Notes: generated from the letters alone by a model not told the origin. DNA of 64,000 nt from Pedobacter africanus (GCF_900176535.1 NZ_FWXT01000001.1:3162001-3226000); one strand, 5' to 3'. Counted from the first letter of the stretch, positions 23,475 through 33,565 are shown. Made by a program: numbers and translations.

Positions 23475-25922
23475 ATGAATATTTTAAAATTTGGAGGTAC
23501 TTCTGTCGGTTCTGTCGAAAGCATACGGGCCCTGATCGGGATACTCAAAGAGAGAAAGGGAGCTGAAAACCCCGTTGTTGTTCTGTCCGCTATGGGGGGT
23601 GTAACGAACTCTCTGCTGCAGATGGCCGAAAATGCCCGGAACGCCCAGGACTATACCGATGACCTTAAAAAGGTAGAGCAGAAACATTTTGACGTGATAC
23701 GTGCATTGCTGCCAGCCATTGCCCAAAACCCAGTCCTGACCAGACTGAAAATCTATTTTAATGAGTTGGAGGATATCCTTCAATCGGTATACAACCTGCG
23801 GGAACTGAGCCTGCAGACGAAAGACCTGATACTCAGTTATGGCGAACGGTGTTCAAATGTAATGGTGAGCCACATCGCCAGACAACATTTTGCCAATGCC
23901 GGATATGTAGATGGTTCTGAACTGATCAAGACCGACAGCAACTTTGGGCAGGCTAAGGTAAATACTTACCTGACTGAAACACTCATCCGTGATTTCTATG
24001 AATCCAACGCAGATAAGCTGCTGTTTGTTACCGGTTTCATATCCAGTAACGACGAAGGCCGGATCACTACGCTTGGTCGTGGCGGAAGTGATTATACTGC
24101 GGCCATCTGGGGTGCCGCCCTTAGTGCCGATGAAATAGAGATATGGACAGATGTGGATGGGATGCTGACCGCCGACCCGAGAATTGTAAAAAAGGCATTT
24201 TCTTTACCTGAATTAAGTTATACCGAAGCAATGGAGCTTTCTTATTTCGGCGCAAAGGTGATCTACCCGCCGACGATGATCCCTGCTTTCCTGAAGAAAA
24301 TCCCAATCGTCATTAAAAATACCTTCAATGTTGACTTTCCGGGAACTTACATCAAACATGGGGCACACGCATCAAAACTGCCTATCAAGGGTATTTCTTC
24401 TATTGATGAGATCAGTATCCTGAATCTCTCAGGAAGCGGCATGGTAGGCAAGGCAGGTTTTGCCGGCCGACTCTTTTCTCTCTTGTCAAGAGAGCAGGTT
24501 AATGTAGTGCTCATCACTCAATCGTCATCAGAACACAGCATTACCTTTGCAGTTAAACCCGCAGATGCTTTAAAAGCACTTTCGCTCATCAACAGGGAAT
24601 TTGAGCTTGAACTTCAGGCCCGTAAGCTGGAATATCCTGAGGTAGAGAACGGGCTTTCTGTGCTGGCTATCGTTGGGGAAAACATGAAACGGACCCCCGG
24701 GATTTCAGGACGTTTGTTTAGTGCCTTGGGAAGAAATGGTGTGAACATCCGTGCCATTGCGCAGGGTTCTTCAGAGTATAACATCTCTGTAATCATTGGG
24801 CGTTCCGATTTGTCGAAGGCTGTAAATGCGGTACATGATGCCTTTTATGCCGACCTTAAAAAAACACTGAACGTGTTCTGCCTGGGGACCGGAAATATCG
24901 GCAAAACCCTTTTCAGGCAATTACAGGACCAAATGCCTTTCCTTGCGCAGAACAACGACCTGCAGGTAAAGGTAATGGGGGTCAGCAATACACGGAGAAT
25001 GTACCTCAACCCCGAAGGGATAGACCTCAGTAACTGGGAAAAAAGTCTTGAAGAAAAAGGGCAAAAAGCCGATCTTACAGAATTTATCGGGCAGATGAAG
25101 GACATGAACCTGGCCAATTGTGTGTTTGTAGACAATACCGCAAGCCATAACCCCATCCAGCATTACCTGGATGTGCTGCAATCCAGCATTTCTGTGGTAA
25201 CCTGTAACAAAATAGGGAATTCTGCAGAATATGATCAGTATGTAGCCTTTAAGCAGGCTGCCAGAAAGCATGGAGTAGATTTTTATTATGAGACCAATGT
25301 TGGTGCGGGACTGCCCATCATTCGTACTTTGAAAGATCTGATGATGAGCGGCGACCGGATTGCCCGTATAGAAGCTATTTTGTCGGGCACCATATCTTAT
25401 ATCTTTAATAATTTTAAGGGCCAGCGCTTATTTCATGACGTGGTAAAAGAGGCGCAAGACCTGGGGTACACTGAGCCGGATCCGCGTGACGACCTGAACG
25501 GAAAAGATTTTATGCGCAAGATGCTGATCCTGGCCCGCGATGCAGGCTATGCATTGGAAGAAAAAGACGTAACCATTGAAAGCATGCTCCCAGCGGCCTG
25601 TCTTGCCGCCAAAAGCGTGGAAGAATTCTATGTAGAATTACAAAACAATGCGGCTTATTTTGAAAACCTTAAAAATGAAGCTGCACAAAACCAAAAAGTG
25701 TTAAGGTATATAGGTAAACTGGAAGATGGCAAGGTTACCATTACCCTGCAAATGGTTGATGATGCGCATCCTTTCTTCATGCTTTCGGGAAGTGACAACA
25801 TCATCTCTTTTACGACCGATCGCTATAAGGACCGCCCGTTAGTGGTCAAGGGGCCAGGAGCCGGTGCCGAGGTTACCGCCGCAGGCGTATTTGCTGACAT
25901 TATAAACGTAGGAAAAAGATAA
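23475..25922 (+). CDS. thrA: Bifunctional aspartokinase / homoserine dehydrogenase
   Basis: An 815-residue fusion. Residues ~1-290 are aspartokinase (start MNILKFGGTSVGS, then FVTGFISSNDEGRITTLGRGGSDYTA), ~310-455 are two ACT domains (for example FSLLSREQVNVVLITQSSSEHS), and ~460-815 are homoserine dehydrogenase (VFCLGTGNIGKTLF; ETNVGAGLPIIRTLKDLMMSGD). It catalyses the first and third steps from aspartate to threonine; ACT domains usually give feedback inhibition by threonine. First structural gene of thrLABC. The thrB gene starts 3 bases after its stop. Confidence 0.97.
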   Translation: MNILKFGGTSVGSVESIRALIGILKERKGAENPVVVLSAMGGVTNSLLQMAENARNAQDYTDDLKKVEQKHFDVIRALLPAIAQNPVLTRLKIYFNELEDILQSVYNLRELSLQTKDLILSYGERCSNVMVSHIARQHFANAGYVDGSELIKTDSNFGQAKVNTYLTETLIRDFYESNADKLLFVTGFISSNDEGRITTLGRGGSDYTAAIWGAALSADEIEIWTDVDGMLTADPRIVKKAFSLPELSYTEAMELSYFGAKVIYPPTMIPAFLKKIPIVIKNTFNVDFPGTYIKHGAHASKLPIKGISSIDEISILNLSGSGMVGKAGFAGRLFSLLSREQVNVVLITQSSSEHSITFAVKPADALKALSLINREFELELQARKLEYPEVENGLSVLAIVGENMKRTPGISGRLFSALGRNGVNIRAIAQGSSEYNISVIIGRSDLSKAVNAVHDAFYADLKKTLNVFCLGTGNIGKTLFRQLQDQMPFLAQNNDLQVKVMGVSNTRRMYLNPEGIDLSNWEKSLEEKGQKADLTEFIGQMKDMNLANCVFVDNTASHNPIQHYLDVLQSSISVVTCNKIGNSAEYDQYVAFKQAARKHGVDFYYETNVGAGLPIIRTLKDLMMSGDRIARIEAILSGTISYIFNNFKGQRLFHDVVKEAQDLGYTEPDPRDDLNGKDFMRKMLILARDAGYALEEKDVTIESMLPAACLAAKSVEEFYVELQNNAAYFENLKNEAAQNQKVLRYIGKLEDGKVTITLQMVDDAHPFFMLSGSDNIISFTTDRYKDRPLVVKGPGAGAEVTAAGVFADIINVGKR

Positions 25923-25925
25923 GCC

Positions 25926-26864
25926 ATGACTAGAAGATCTATAAAAGTTTTTGCCCCCGCTACCGTTGCCAATGTGGTTTGTGGTTTTGATGTACTGGGT
26001 TTTGCGGTAGACCAACCCGGTGATGAGGTGATCATGCGCCTGAGCGATAAACCAGGCGTTTCCCTTTTAAAGATAACCGGTGACGGAGGAAAACTACCCC
26101 TGAATCCTGAAAAAAATACGGTGAGTGCCATCGCCCGCGAGTATCTGGGGCACATTGGCCGGCCCGAAGTTGGGGTGGAAATAGAGCTGCATAAGAAAAT
26201 GCCGATTGGCAGTGGCCTGGGCTCCAGTTCTGCCAGTACCGTAGCTGGGCTTTTTGCCATCAATTCCTTAATGGACAGTCCGCTCAACAATAAAGAACTG
26301 GTTCCCTTTGCTATGAAGGGTGAGGAACTGGCCTGTGGTTATGGACATGCTGATAATGTTGCGCCCGCTTTGATGGGAGGTTTCGTTCTCATCAGAAGTT
26401 ACAGCCCTTTAGATATCATCAGCTTGCCTTTTCCTGCTGATCTCCACGCAGCAATTGTGTATCCTGAAGTGGATGTGCCTACCAAAGATGCGAGGCAAAT
26501 GATCCGCTCCAAGGTTTTCCTGAAAGATGCGGTAACCCAATGGGGAAATGTGGCGGGGTTGGTTTCAGGATTGTTTATGAATGATTATGAACTGATAGGT
26601 CGGAGCATGACCGATGTACTGGTTGAACCCACCCGGTCTATTCTTATACCTGATTTTTATAAACTCAGGTCGCAGGCCATGAAAGCAGGAGCTGTGGGCT
26701 TCGGGATTTCCGGTTCTGGGCCCTCTGTATTTGCGCTTACAAAGGATAAGGAGACGGCCCTGCAAATTACTGCCAGCTTACAGCATCATTTAAAAAACAT
26801 TTCCATTAACAGTCTGGCTTTCGTGTCGGAAGTCAACAAAAAAGGACCAGTAATATTAGACTAA
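25926..26864 (+). CDS. thrB: Homoserine kinase
   Basis: A 312-residue GHMP-family kinase. It phosphorylates homoserine. The ATP-binding loop is PIGSGLGSSSASTVAGLFA, and the N-terminal VKVFAPATVANVVCGFDVLG-like segment (here KVFAPATVANVVCGFDVLGF) is the homoserine-kinase start. It lies between thrA (3-base gap) and thrC (1-base gap), so translation is probably coupled along the operon. Confidence 0.97.
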   Translation: MTRRSIKVFAPATVANVVCGFDVLGFAVDQPGDEVIMRLSDKPGVSLLKITGDGGKLPLNPEKNTVSAIAREYLGHIGRPEVGVEIELHKKMPIGSGLGSSSASTVAGLFAINSLMDSPLNNKELVPFAMKGEELACGYGHADNVAPALMGGFVLIRSYSPLDIISLPFPADLHAAIVYPEVDVPTKDARQMIRSKVFLKDAVTQWGNVAGLVSGLFMNDYELIGRSMTDVLVEPTRSILIPDFYKLRSQAMKAGAVGFGISGSGPSVFALTKDKETALQITASLQHHLKNISINSLAFVSEVNKKGPVILD

Positions 26865-26865
26865 A

Positions 26866-28176
26866 ATGAAACTATACAGTACCAATAACCGTGACTTACG
26901 TGTAGACTTCCCTACTGCTGTTTTTAACAGCATGCCCCTGGACAAAGGTTTATATATGCCTGTCGACATTCCCCGGCTCAACCAGGAGTTTATAGATCAG
27001 ATTGATCAGTACAGTCTGCCGCAAATCGCCTTTAAAGTAGCTTCTGCCTTATTGAAAGATGCTATACCTGCAACCGATCTTAAAATTATCATCGATGACG
27101 CCATAAATTTTGATGCACCGGTACTGAGACTGGCCGATAACGACTATGTGCTGGAACTGTTTCATGGCCCTTCGCTTGCCTTCAAGGATTTTGGCGCCAG
27201 ATTTATGAGCCGGGTAATGGGCTATTTTTTAAAGAAAAATGAACAGATGCTCGATGTGCTGGTTGCTACTTCAGGTGATACAGGTGGGGCGGTGGCCCTG
27301 GGTTTTCTTGGAGTAGAAAATACCCGGGTAACCATTCTTTATCCTAAAGGAAAAGTGAGCGATATTCAGGAACTTCAACTGTGTACGAATGGGCAAAACA
27401 TCCATGCGATTGAAGTAGATGGTACCTTTGACGATTGCCAGCACCTGGTAAAACAAGCTTTTGCAGATGAGGAACTGAATAAAAAACTCAGGTTGACTTC
27501 TGCCAACTCCATTAACATTGCGCGGCTTATTCCCCAGACATTTTATTATTTCAATGCCTATGCGCAACTGCGCCAACAGGGAAAGAAGGACATCGTATTT
27601 GTAGTGCCGAGCGGCAATTTTGGAAATATTGCAGCAGGCCTACTGGCCTATAGAATGGGGCTGCCGGTAAAACAGTTTGTGGCGGCTACCAATGTAAATG
27701 ATACTGTACCGCGCTTTTTAGAAACCGGAGTTTATCAGACCAGGCCTTCTGTACAGACGTATGCCAATGCAATGGATGTGGGCGCACCAAGTAACTGGGT
27801 AAGGATCATGGATTTGTTTAATCAGGATAAAAGCGCTTTGCAGCAGGTAATGAAAGGTTATCGTTTTACGGATGAAGAAACGTTGGAAGGGATCGATGCG
27901 ATTTATAATGAATTCAATTATGTTGCCTGTCCGCATACCGCAATCGCATGGTTGGCCTTGCAGGAATATAGAATGGAAACTGCGGATCAGGAATCTACAG
28001 GCGTTTTCCTGTCTACCGCGCATCCATGTAAGTTTCCAGACGTTTTTCCGAAGGAAATAAAAGCGAATGTTCAGGTGCCGGAACAGGTAGCAGTACTTGT
28101 TAAAAAACAAAAACATGCTACGGCAATGGATACCAGTTTTGAATCCTTTAAAAGCTACCTGCTTACTTTTTGCTAA
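26866..28176 (+). CDS. thrC: Threonine synthase
   Basis: A 436-residue PLP enzyme. It converts O-phosphohomoserine to threonine. The PLP lysine is in PSLAFKDFGARFM; the N-terminal segment KLYSTNNRDLRVDFPTAV and the VATSGDTGGAVA phosphate-binding region are those of the ThrC family. It ends the thr operon, and its last 14 bases overlap the convergent META lipoprotein gene, with no terminator between them. Confidence 0.97.
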   Translation: MKLYSTNNRDLRVDFPTAVFNSMPLDKGLYMPVDIPRLNQEFIDQIDQYSLPQIAFKVASALLKDAIPATDLKIIIDDAINFDAPVLRLADNDYVLELFHGPSLAFKDFGARFMSRVMGYFLKKNEQMLDVLVATSGDTGGAVALGFLGVENTRVTILYPKGKVSDIQELQLCTNGQNIHAIEVDGTFDDCQHLVKQAFADEELNKKLRLTSANSINIARLIPQTFYYFNAYAQLRQQGKKDIVFVVPSGNFGNIAAGLLAYRMGLPVKQFVAATNVNDTVPRFLETGVYQTRPSVQTYANAMDVGAPSNWVRIMDLFNQDKSALQQVMKGYRFTDEETLEGIDAIYNEFNYVACPHTAIAWLALQEYRMETADQESTGVFLSTAHPCKFPDVFPKEIKANVQVPEQVAVLVKKQKHATAMDTSFESFKSYLLTFC

Positions 28177-28597
28177 AGCGCATGATGGCTATGTCGCCCA
28201 TCAAGAAGTTTAGTGTACTGTCGCTGGTTACTTCGTAGTTACTTGTTTTTCTAAGCATTTCAATAAAAATGGCCTCTCCCTCGCCAGGACAGGCCATTTT
28301 TGTCATTATAAAGGGTTTTGTAAAATTGATGCCCGAATCATCGGCAACCAACTGGCCTGAAAAAGAATTACAACTGGTATTTCCACTAAACCTTTTTTCT
28401 GCAATATCAAATTTGATGGTTGGTTTTTTACCCGGATACAGTCCGTTAAACGCTATTCTGGGCCCGGATATATAGCTTAGTTCCCAGCTTCCCCCAAGCT
28501 GGGATAATCCGCCATTACCAATAGTTCCGGGTTTAATTGTTGTGCAGGCGGTTAAAGAACCTGCAGTAACCAATATCAATAGCATCAACCTTTTCAT
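28163..28597 (-). CDS. META-domain lipoprotein (HslJ-like)
   Basis: A 144-residue lipoprotein. MKRLMLLILVTAGSLTAC gives a signal with lipobox LTAC. The mature domain matches META/HslJ proteins: LGGSWELSYISG, a GNTSCNSFSGQ segment and MTKMACPGEGEAIFIEML. HslJ is a heat-inducible protein linked to novobiocin resistance; the molecular role of the domain is unclear. I chose the ATG at 28597 because upstream codons to 28636 precede the signal. It follows metF by 51 bases on the same strand and could be read through from it. Its 3' end overlaps thrC by 14 bases. Confidence 0.88.
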   Translation of the reverse strand: MKRLMLLILVTAGSLTACTTIKPGTIGNGGLSQLGGSWELSYISGPRIAFNGLYPGKKPTIKFDIAEKRFSGNTSCNSFSGQLVADDSGINFTKPFIMTKMACPGEGEAIFIEMLRKTSNYEVTSDSTLNFLMGDIAIMRFSKK

Positions 28598-28648
28598 ATC
28601 TCCTAAAGTTACAAAGAGTATTCCAGAAATGCACAATGGGCCCTGATA

Positions 28649-29605
28649 TTAAAATATAGCCCTTGCAATTCTTTTGGTTGGCTCCGGATTTCCCATAGTA
28701 TAAAAATGTAATACCGGGGCACCCATTGCTTTCAACTCGTTGCATTGATTGATCATCCATTCTATTCCCACCTCTTTTACTTCTTTCTCCGATTTACAGG
28801 TCTGTATTGCCTCACTGAGCTCCACAGGAATGTCAAGATGGAATATTTTTGGCAGACTAATGAGCTGCTTGCTGCTGGTAATGGGTTTTAAGCCTGGTAT
28901 GATGGGCACGTTAATACCGTTTTCTCTACATTTATCAACAAAGGCCTTATATTTTTGGTTGTCGAAGAACATTTGGGTTACAATAAAATCTGCACCTGTG
29001 TCTACCTTATGTTTCAGGTACCGGAAATCAGTATCCAGGTTGGGCGACTCAAAGTGTTTTTCCGGATAACCGGCAACGCCAATGCAGAAATCCGTCTTCT
29101 CCGGACTTTCCATATCATCATGCAGGTATTTTCCGTTGTTCATATCAACAACATGTTGCAGCAGCTCTGAAGCATAGGCATGGCCATTGGGAGTAGGGAT
29201 AAAAGCATTGTCGCTTTTGCGGGCGTCGCCTCTTAAAACAAGGACATTGTCAATGCCCAGAAATTGCAGGTCTATCAAGGCATTTTCTGTTTCATCTTTG
29301 GTAAAGCCCCCGCAAATGAGGTGAGGCACTGCATCTACCTTATATTTATTCATAATGGCAGCGCAGGTAGCAACGGTACTTGGGCGTTTGCGGTAAGCTA
29401 CTTTTTCCAGCAGCCCATTGGCGTGCTGCTTGTAAATGTAGTCTTCTCTCAGATATGTTACATCTATAAAAGGAGGATTAAACTCCATCAAAGGATCTAT
29501 GGCATCAAAAATGCCTTTGATGCTCTGGCCTTTAATAGGTGGCAGCAATTCAAAGGAGAAGAGGGTTTTGCCTTTGGCATTTATAATATGATCGGTGATC
29601 TTCAT
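28649..29605 (-). CDS. metF: Methylenetetrahydrofolate reductase
   Basis: A 318-residue FAD-dependent reductase. It makes 5-methyl-THF, the methyl donor for methionine synthase. Family segments: FSFELLPPIKG at the start, DVTYLRED, LVLRGDARKSD, IGVAGYPEKHFESPN, and FIVTQMFFDNQKY. It lies 38 bases downstream of metH in the same transcript under the SAM-I riboswitch, so both methionine genes share control. The substrate supply and use are therefore co-regulated. Confidence 0.97.
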   Translation of the reverse strand: MKITDHIINAKGKTLFSFELLPPIKGQSIKGIFDAIDPLMEFNPPFIDVTYLREDYIYKQHANGLLEKVAYRKRPSTVATCAAIMNKYKVDAVPHLICGGFTKDETENALIDLQFLGIDNVLVLRGDARKSDNAFIPTPNGHAYASELLQHVVDMNNGKYLHDDMESPEKTDFCIGVAGYPEKHFESPNLDTDFRYLKHKVDTGADFIVTQMFFDNQKYKAFVDKCRENGINVPIIPGLKPITSSKQLISLPKIFHLDIPVELSEAIQTCKSEKEVKEVGIEWMINQCNELKAMGAPVLHFYTMGNPEPTKRIARAIF

Positions 29606-29643
29606 CGTGTCTGGGTTGTCTAAGTACTAAATAATTACGAAAG

Positions 29644-32600
29644 CTAATAGGCCAGGTTCGGGCTTAACCATCTTTCCGCTTCTTCCAGCGGCATCCCTTT
29701 TCTAACAGCGTAGTCTTCTACCTGGTCTTTGGTGATTTTACCCAGGCCGAAATACCTGGATTGCGGATGTGCAAAGTAGAAACCGCTTACTGCTGCGGTA
29801 GGGTACATCGCATAGCTCTCTGTAAGTTTCAGGCCAATTTTGGCCTCTGCATCCAGTAAGGCAAATAAAGTCCCCTTTTCGGTATGTTCCGGACAGGCAG
29901 GATAGCCGGGTGCCGGGCGTATACCCGCGTATTCTTCTTTAATCAGTGCCTCATTGTCCAGGTTTTCATCCTTGGCATAACCCCAGTATTCCTTACGGAC
30001 CAGCTCGTGCATGCGTTCTGCGAAAGCCTCTGCCAGTCTGTCGGCCAGTGCCTTGGCCATAATGCTGTTGTAATCGTCGTAAACAGCTTCAAATTCAGCT
30101 ACCAGTTCATCACAGCCAATCCCCGCAGTAAGGGCAAAGCCCCCAAAATAATCAGGGATACCACTTTCCTTTTGGGCTACAAAGTCAGACAGGGCATAAT
30201 AGGGCTGTCCATCGGTTTTTTCGGCTTGCTGGCGAAGGGTATGGATCACAACCTCTTTGCCCTCAACATTTAAAATGATGTCATCTCCAACTGCATTCGC
30301 CGGCCAGAAACCAATTACGGCTTTAGCAGTTAACAACTTCTCCTCAACAATTCTTTTCAACAGGGCCTGAGCATCATTGAAAAGCTTTCTGGCTTCGTCG
30401 CCTACTGTTTTGTCTTCCAGTATCCTTGGGTAGCTGCCACGCAACTCCCAGGTTTGAAAAAACGGGGTCCAGTCGATGTAAGGTACCAATTCTTCCAGGG
30501 GATAGTCCTCAAATACCCGGGTTCCGGTAAATTCCGGAGCAGGAGCTACCAATGAAGGGTCTATTTTAAAGTTCTCCTTACGAGCCTCTTCTATGGTTTT
30601 GAAGCGCTTGTCCGAACGTTTGTTCAGGTGGGCTTCTCGGGCTTTATCGTATTCTGCCCTGATGCTGGCAATATACTCATCGCGGGTATCTTTGTTCATC
30701 AAGGTACTGGCAACGGTAACGCTCCTTGAGGCATCGAGCACGTGTATGGCAGGACCGGAATAATTAGGCGCTACTTTAACCGCCGCATGGATACGGGAGG
30801 TTGTTGCTCCGCCTATCATCAGCGGAATGGTAAAGCCTTCACGCTCCATTTCTTTGGCAAAGTGTACCATCTCATCCAGTGAAGGTGTGATGAGGCCGCT
30901 TAAGCCAATAATGTCGGCATCAATTTCCTTGGCTTTTTTAATGATGTCCTGGGCAGGCACCATTACACCCATGTCTACAATCTCGAAGTTGTTACAGGCC
31001 AGTACCACACCAACAATATTCTTGCCGATGTCATGTACATCGCCCTTAACCGTAGCCATCAGTATTTTTCCGGCTGATGAATTCTGGTCCTGATCAGGGT
31101 TGTTCAGCTTTTCCTGCTCAATAAAAGGCAGCAGGTAAGCCACGGCTTTTTTCATTACACGGGCAGATTTTACCACCTGCGGCAGAAACATTTTTCCGGC
31201 TCCGAACAGATCGCCCACAATATTCATTCCGTCCATTAAAGGGCCTTCGATCACCTGGATCGGCCTGTCGTACTTTTGGCGGGCCTCTTCAACGTCTGCA
31301 TCCAGGTATTCAATGATCCCTTTTACCAATGCGTGCGATAAGCGCTCCTCTACACTGGCCTTGCGCCATTCTTCATCTCTTACAACCTCTTTCCCTTTAG
31401 ATTTGATAGTATCTGCAAATTCAACCAGACGCTCGGTGGCATCTGACCTCCGGTTCAGCAATACATCTTCAACAAGCAACAGCAGTTCTGGTGGAATTTC
31501 CTGGTAAACTTCCAGCATCCCCGCATTTACAATCCCCATGTCCAGTCCGGCGTGGATGGCATGGTACAGAAATGCAGAGTGCATGGCTTCCCTTACGGTA
31601 TTATTGCCCCTGAAAGAGAAGGAAATGTTGGAAACGCCACCGCTTACTTTGGCATGTGGAAGATTCTCTTTGATCCAGCGTGTGGCGTTTATAAAGTCGA
31701 CCGCATAGTTATTGTGCTCTTCCAGGCCGGTTGCTACCGTTAGGATGTTGGGGTCAAAAATGATGTCCTGTGCCGGGAAGCCGACTTCGTTCACCAGTAT
31801 ATCATAAGATCTTTTACAGATCTTTTTTCTTCTTTCAAAATTGTCTGCCTGTCCCAGTTCATCAAAAGCCATCACTACTACGGCTGCACCGTAATTCATG
31901 ATTTTACGGGCATTCTCACGGAATTTATCTTCACCTTCTTTTAAGGAGATTGAGTTTACAATTCCCTTACCCTGCAGACATTTCAGTCCCGCCTCTATTA
32001 CCGTCCACTTGGAAGAATCCACCATAATGGGCAGTTTGGAAATATCCGGTTCGGAAGCGATCAGGTTAAGGAATTTTGTCATCGAAGCCTCCGAATCGAT
32101 CATTCCCTCATCCATGTTCACATCAATTATCTGGGCGCCACCTTCAACCTGCTGACGGGCAACGGCCAGGGCGGCTTCAAAATCTCCGCCTAAAATCAGC
32201 TTGCTGAATTTAGGGGAACCGGTAATATTGGTTCTTTCCCCAATGTTTACAAAAATGCTTTCAGGGGTAATCGTTACCGGTTCTAAACCGCTCAGGCGCA
32301 GATAGGGTGCTATTTGTGGTATTCTGCGGGGTTCCACATTTCTTGCTTTTTCAGCTATACAGCCAATATGATCGGGGGTAGTCCCACAACAACCACCTAC
32401 AATATTTACAAAGCCATGCTGGATGAAATCTTCAACCAGGTGGGCCGTTTCGTGCGGCATCTCATCGTATGCCCCAAATTCATTAGGCAAACCTGCATTT
32501 GGATAGGCTGAAACATAGCAACCAGCTTTGGCAGAAAGCTCTTCAATATGCGGACGCATGTCTTTAGCACCCAAAGCACAGTTAAAGCCTATGCTTAGTG

Positions 32601-33303
32601 GCCGGGCATGCATTACCGAGTTTAGAAATGCTTCGGCTGTTTGTCCGGATAAAGTTCTTCCGGATGCGTCCGTAATGGTACCCGAGATCATGATCTCTAT
32701 TTTACGGCCAATTTCAGCTTCATATTTTTTTATCGAAAATATGGCCGCTTTGGCATTCAGGGTATCAAAAATTGTTTCAATGAGCAAGAGATCAGCACCG
32801 CCGTCTACCAGTCCGCGTACCTGTTCGTCGTACGCCTCTACAAGTTCGTCAAAAGTAATGGCACGGAAACCCGGGTCGTTTACATCAGGAGAAATGGACA
32901 GCGTTCTGTTGGTCGGACCTACAGCACCTGCAACAAAGCATTTGCGCTCCGGATTTGCGGCCATAAATTCATTTACGGCTTCTTTGGCAATTTTAGCGCC
33001 TTCAAAACTCATTTCATAAGCCAGCGGCTCCATCTGGTAATCTGCCAGTGAAATGCGCTGAGTGCTGAAAGTGTTGGTTTCAATGATGTCTGTACCGGCT
33101 TTTAAGTACTCGGTATGGATTTCTTTAATGACATCCGGACGGGTGATGTTCAGCATGTCATTGTTCCCTTTTACATCGCAAGGGTGATCTTTGAATCGTT
33201 CGCCTCTAAAATCTTCCTCTGTTAAGGCGTAACGTTGTATCATGGTGCCCATTGCACCATCAATGATCAGGATACGTTTCTCTAATTCTTTTCTGATATC
33301 CAT
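29644..33303 (-). CDS. metH: Cobalamin-dependent methionine synthase
   Basis: A 1,219-residue full-length MetH. Domains in order: homocysteine-binding (~1-320, zinc cysteines in GFNCALGAKDM and VGGCCGTTPD), methyltetrahydrofolate-binding (~345-610, NIGERTNITGSPKF), cobalamin cap and binding (~650-880, with KGDVHDIGKNIVG carrying the cobalt-ligating His) and SAM-dependent reactivation domain (~890-1219, with RPAPGYPACPEHTEK). It methylates homocysteine with methyl-THF. The gene follows a SAM-I riboswitch, so it is shut down when SAM is plentiful. Confidence 0.98.
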   Translation of the reverse strand: MDIRKELEKRILIIDGAMGTMIQRYALTEEDFRGERFKDHPCDVKGNNDMLNITRPDVIKEIHTEYLKAGTDIIETNTFSTQRISLADYQMEPLAYEMSFEGAKIAKEAVNEFMAANPERKCFVAGAVGPTNRTLSISPDVNDPGFRAITFDELVEAYDEQVRGLVDGGADLLLIETIFDTLNAKAAIFSIKKYEAEIGRKIEIMISGTITDASGRTLSGQTAEAFLNSVMHARPLSIGFNCALGAKDMRPHIEELSAKAGCYVSAYPNAGLPNEFGAYDEMPHETAHLVEDFIQHGFVNIVGGCCGTTPDHIGCIAEKARNVEPRRIPQIAPYLRLSGLEPVTITPESIFVNIGERTNITGSPKFSKLILGGDFEAALAVARQQVEGGAQIIDVNMDEGMIDSEASMTKFLNLIASEPDISKLPIMVDSSKWTVIEAGLKCLQGKGIVNSISLKEGEDKFRENARKIMNYGAAVVVMAFDELGQADNFERRKKICKRSYDILVNEVGFPAQDIIFDPNILTVATGLEEHNNYAVDFINATRWIKENLPHAKVSGGVSNISFSFRGNNTVREAMHSAFLYHAIHAGLDMGIVNAGMLEVYQEIPPELLLLVEDVLLNRRSDATERLVEFADTIKSKGKEVVRDEEWRKASVEERLSHALVKGIIEYLDADVEEARQKYDRPIQVIEGPLMDGMNIVGDLFGAGKMFLPQVVKSARVMKKAVAYLLPFIEQEKLNNPDQDQNSSAGKILMATVKGDVHDIGKNIVGVVLACNNFEIVDMGVMVPAQDIIKKAKEIDADIIGLSGLITPSLDEMVHFAKEMEREGFTIPLMIGGATTSRIHAAVKVAPNYSGPAIHVLDASRSVTVASTLMNKDTRDEYIASIRAEYDKAREAHLNKRSDKRFKTIEEARKENFKIDPSLVAPAPEFTGTRVFEDYPLEELVPYIDWTPFFQTWELRGSYPRILEDKTVGDEARKLFNDAQALLKRIVEEKLLTAKAVIGFWPANAVGDDIILNVEGKEVVIHTLRQQAEKTDGQPYYALSDFVAQKESGIPDYFGGFALTAGIGCDELVAEFEAVYDDYNSIMAKALADRLAEAFAERMHELVRKEYWGYAKDENLDNEALIKEEYAGIRPAPGYPACPEHTEKGTLFALLDAEAKIGLKLTESYAMYPTAAVSGFYFAHPQSRYFGLGKITKDQVEDYAVRKGMPLEEAERWLSPNLAY

Positions 33304-33422
33304 TTAACAATAATGATATGAGCAGACAATCAGCTAAAGTTGATAGAGGCCGGGGCCTAAACAAGTGCCGAACCAATTGCGTGCAAAGCTTATCTGAGAA
33401 TCTGTTTGGGGAGCAGTTTCCA

Positions 33423-33528
33423 CTTATCTTTCAGGAACTACGGCTGCATTTCCTGTAGAATGTAGCACCTTGTTAGCACAGGTTGCCAAGACTTCGCAGG
33501 GTCTAATCCCTCCATCTTTCTCTATAAG
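33423..33528 (-). promoter_or_regulatory. SAM-I (S-box) riboswitch controlling metH-metF
   Basis: Read on the minus strand, the conserved core appears in order: P1 5' strand CTTAT (33528-33524), GATGGAGGGA, the k-turn region ending GGCAACC, then AAGGTGCTA, the P4 hairpin CAGGAA/TTCCTG, and P1 3' strand ATAAG (33427-33423). This is the SAM-I consensus. SAM binding closes P1 and turns expression off. Between it and metH (120 bases) I see no convincing intrinsic terminator, so the expression platform is unclear. A second AGATAAG (33389-33395) repeats the P1 3' strand and may compete with it. Confidence 0.95.
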
Positions 33529-33533
33529 CATTA

Positions 33534-33565
33534 CAAAGGTGCAACAAAGAAAAATCAATTCCAAA
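33534..33565 (-). promoter_or_regulatory. Promoter of metH-metF
   Basis: On the minus strand TTTG (33562-33565) is 20 bases from CACCTTTG (33534-33541), one mismatch from TAnnTTTG. Transcription would begin near 33528, exactly at the first base of riboswitch stem P1. Confidence 0.7.
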
